From an uncultured Prevotellaceae bacterium (GTDB lineage Bacteria; Bacteroidota; Bacteroidia; Bacteroidales; Bacteroidaceae), in contig CACYNE010000005.1 of the NCBI GenBank assembly GCA_902775605.1, forward strand, positions 1-64,000: a stretch of DNA of 64,000 nucleotides, read 5' to 3'. This document shows positions 62,181 through 64,000 of the stretch, piece after piece (the stretch's first letter is position 1; every line of letters begins with the position of its first letter). Under the pieces are notes generated by a model, which was given only the letters and a program-made list of their open reading frames with translations, searched no databases and had not been told where the DNA came from. A program made the translations under genes and the position numbers.

Positions 62181-64000
62181 TATACCTTCCCCCCGATTTT
62201 CTGTTTATATTCAGCCGTCTTGCAGAAACGTCCGCAAACATCATCGTAGGCAATGTACCCTCGGTTCTGCCAGACGCGCAGTGTGCTTTCACCATCACCA
62301 CTGCGACCTTGCTGCTGACGCATCTGGTGGTACTGCTCCCGAGTGAACTCATCGGGTAGCAACTCCAGCAAGTTCTGAGGCCCTGACTGACGCTGAATCT
62401 CAACCTCCTCGCGAAGCTCTTTTTCCAACTGCTGACCGAAGTACAACATCTTACACCATAGATTGTACGACTGGCTCCAGCGGACGAAATCGGCAATCTC
62501 CTTCGACCATTTGTAGCCGTGAGCCACGTAAAGAACCATCCCCTTCAGCCAGGCAATCACATTAGCGCGATAACTCAAAACTCGGTAGGCGTCGCTCTCA
62601 TACAGCCGTGCGGCATCCTTGTTCTCCTGCTTCATATCGAGCGACAGACGCTTGGCTTGCTGACATTCTATCAGCCCGTTGGCTGCCTCAAGTCGGTCGA
62701 TATAGGGCTTCAACTCCTGTGCAAACGTATGGTCGTAGATGCCCAAGATAGGTGCTGTATCGTCGTCATCGTCCGAGCGTATAATGGTTGACACATCCAG
62801 TCGGCTCACTGTACCGTCGTTGACCATCTTATAGAAGAACTTGCGGGCATTTGGTGGTGTCGTCGAGGCGTTGAAGTTCCAACGCAAGGGAGCAATACCC
62901 GAGACGGAATCAGCACCTACGCGCTCCTGACCTGCCAGTGAATTATCAAAGGCTTTACGAATCAGCAAGCCAACCTCGTCTACCGTCCCTTTCGACGTCA
63001 CCTTCTTCAGTGCCTCTATCTCATCTACGATGGTGTAGATATAGCGTTCGCCGTTGTTATTGGCATCCACGATACGCTGGTTGAAGACGGCATCGGTCAG
63101 GTTGTCAATCAGCATCTGGATGCAGATGTCCGTTGGTCTTGGGTCTTTCTTCTGCTTCGCCCCTGGATTCTTCTGTTTCCATTCGGCCTCGCGCTGACGA
63201 TTAGGAATGTCACGCTGACGAATGTCCTCCATGATGTACTCGATAGGCTTTTTGATAGTACCCTTACCTATCGACTGGCGACCTATCAGAACATTCATAA
63301 AGGTAGCCTCGTGCTCCACGTTGTCCCAATACCTGAACTTCACGCCGTGCAAGTGAACTCCCAAAGCCGGGAACACCGCGTTCGCCACAGCGGGTTTGTA
63401 GAACCAAGGAACGTTCTTCGTCAGTAACTTCACAAGTGGTGGCAACTTCTTCGGCATCGGTGGTGGTGTGGTCAGCGTACCGCCACAAGCCTTCACGCCA
63501 GCCTGCGATTTCAGCGACTGCAGCACCTGCTTCAACCTGTAGGGCATACCTTTCTTGGGTTCCTTCAGTGCGTTCTCCAGCGTCTTCCGATACTCTGCCA
63601 AGTCCTCCTGTGAACAACTGCCATCGGGCTTTGCCCAATAGTTAGGAACAACAGTCAGAAGCTTCTCCAACGAATAGCCACAGATACTACGTATAGTTGC
63701 AGCCAGTTCGAACGTCAGCACATTGCGGTCACCATCCACAGGCTCCTTCCCGTCGTTGAACAGCTCCCAATACTTCGCGATGATGTCCTTATACAGCACC
63801 CCGTTGTACTTTGCGTCAGGGTCATAGGCTACCGATGTCTGAAGGCTGATGTTTGATGTCTGAGGTACAGTCTCTTGAGAACTGTAACACTGTAACGCTG
63901 TAACATCTTCCTTCTGATCTTCTGCGTCATACATCTGCGCAGGCGTTGCATCAAAAATATCATCGTCCAAGAAGAGAAGTTCATTTTCGTCAGCTGTCGT
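62180..64000 (-). CDS. DUF3987/VirE-type P-loop ATPase, 5' truncated by the window end
   Basis: A minus-strand gene open to the window edge; at least 606 residues of its C-terminal part are visible. LIGRQSIGKGT is the P-loop (near 63283-63257) and YIYTIVDEIEA the Walker B strand; NPGAKQKKDPRP is a charged insert. DUF3987 proteins are primase-helicase-like ATPases, often fused to a VirE/primase-polymerase domain upstream, and occur in mobile or integrated regions of Bacteroidota. The codons before 63970 (DENELLFL...) stay open, so the TTG at 63970 is not the start. Composition does not look foreign by eye. Its role is not known. Confidence 0.82.
   Translation of the reverse strand, partial: TTADENELLFLDDDIFDATPAQMYDAEDQKEDVTALQCYSSQETVPQTSNISLQTSVAYDPDAKYNGVLYKDIIAKYWELFNDGKEPVDGDRNVLTFELAATIRSICGYSLEKLLTVVPNYWAKPDGSCSQEDLAEYRKTLENALKEPKKGMPYRLKQVLQSLKSQAGVKACGGTLTTPPPMPKKLPPLVKLLTKNVPWFYKPAVANAVFPALGVHLHGVKFRYWDNVEHEATFMNVLIGRQSIGKGTIKKPIEYIMEDIRQRDIPNRQREAEWKQKNPGAKQKKDPRPTDICIQMLIDNLTDAVFNQRIVDANNNGERYIYTIVDEIEALKKVTSKGTVDEVGLLIRKAFDNSLAGQERVGADSVSGIAPLRWNFNASTTPPNARKFFYKMVNDGTVSRLDVSTIIRSDDDDDTAPILGIYDHTFAQELKPYIDRLEAANGLIECQQAKRLSLDMKQENKDAARLYESDAYRVLSYRANVIAWLKGMVLYVAHGYKWSKEIADFVRWSQSYNLWCKMLYFGQQLEKELREEVEIQRQSGPQNLLELLPDEFTREQYHQMRQQQGRSGDGESTLRVWQNRGYIAYDDVCGRFCKTAEYKQKIGGKV

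Noticed and set aside
62180..63970. Complete DUF3987 gene starting at a TTG at 63970
   Set aside because: The frame stays open to base 64000 and the family normally has more N-terminal sequence, so the gene is cut by the window.

Overview
The window reads as a chromosomal segment of a Bacteroidota bacterium, most likely a Prevotella-type (Prevotellaceae) gut or rumen organism. The evidence is: (i) about twenty promoters of the Bacteroidota type (-7 box TAnnTTTG, several with a TTTG about 20 nt upstream); (ii) lineage-typical families such as DUF4270, DUF4293, DUF4421, DUF1460, the Bacteroidota omega-like RNA polymerase subunit and a PPi-dependent phosphofructokinase; (iii) a complex I operon with a fused nuoCD and no nuoEFG; and (iv) hardly any Shine-Dalgarno sequences. 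Names come from reading the protein sequences; no database search was possible.

Layout. 1-3.4 kb: start of rpsP (-), a GT2 glycosyltransferase, rhamnose mutarotase, then an N-acetylglucosamine-kinase-like gene with an MltF-like lytic transglycosylase (-). 3.4-7.4 kb: hisG-hisD-hisC and a SpoU-type RNA methyltransferase (+). 7.4-12.5 kb: compact minus operon engB, ABC-F, recR, membrane protein, GT2, GNAT. 12.5-14.1 kb: bamD, omega-like subunit, DUF4293 (-). 14.2-16.2 kb: uvrB (+). 16.3-19.7 kb: oxidoreductase, DUF4421, DUF1460, threonylcarbamoyl-AMP synthase (-). 19.8-21.7 kb: membrane protein plus bifunctional hisB (+). 21.7-24.2 kb: PPi-phosphofructokinase and a GH25 lysozyme (-). 24.4-30.1 kb: small protein, acyltransferase, large secreted amidase/golvesin-like protein, small protein, YgiQ radical SAM enzyme (+). 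30.2-36.9 kb: tRNA-Arg, ThiE-like protein, prs, TlpA-like thioredoxin, panCD (-), short glycogen synthase, DUF4270 lipoprotein, a 42-aa protein. 37-38 kb: tRNA-Thr, tRNA-Gly and a second SpoU methyltransferase (-). 38-48.2 kb: the nuoA-N operon (-). 48.4-52.1 kb: a CE12-like esterase and a GH106 rhamnosidase, a pectin (rhamnogalacturonan) pair. 52.1-61.7 kb: trmN6 (-) and a plus operon lon, tgt, lptG-like, DEAD-box helicase, clpC. 61.7-64 kb: an orphan 125-aa gene and a DUF3987/VirE-type ATPase running off the window (-). No gene-free stretch exceeds about 300 bases.

Most of the window is housekeeping. No CRISPR array, insertion sequence, prophage or rRNA was seen. The strongest signal not explained by the genes is a set of short-period tandem repeats (7, 8 or 9 bp units, each locus with its own sequence) that occupy intergenic spacers almost exactly: six loci, at 14167-14193, 19777-19804, 41043-41074, 44458-44493, 57631-57714 and 62139-62180. 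Other points of interest are a helicase whose apparent N-terminus is a translated repeat array, a tRNA-Thr/tRNA-Gly pair 8 nt upstream of an RNA methyltransferase gene, a symmetrical divergent promoter, a Tgt enzyme without its zinc cysteines, and several promoters so close to the start codon that the mRNAs should be nearly leaderless.
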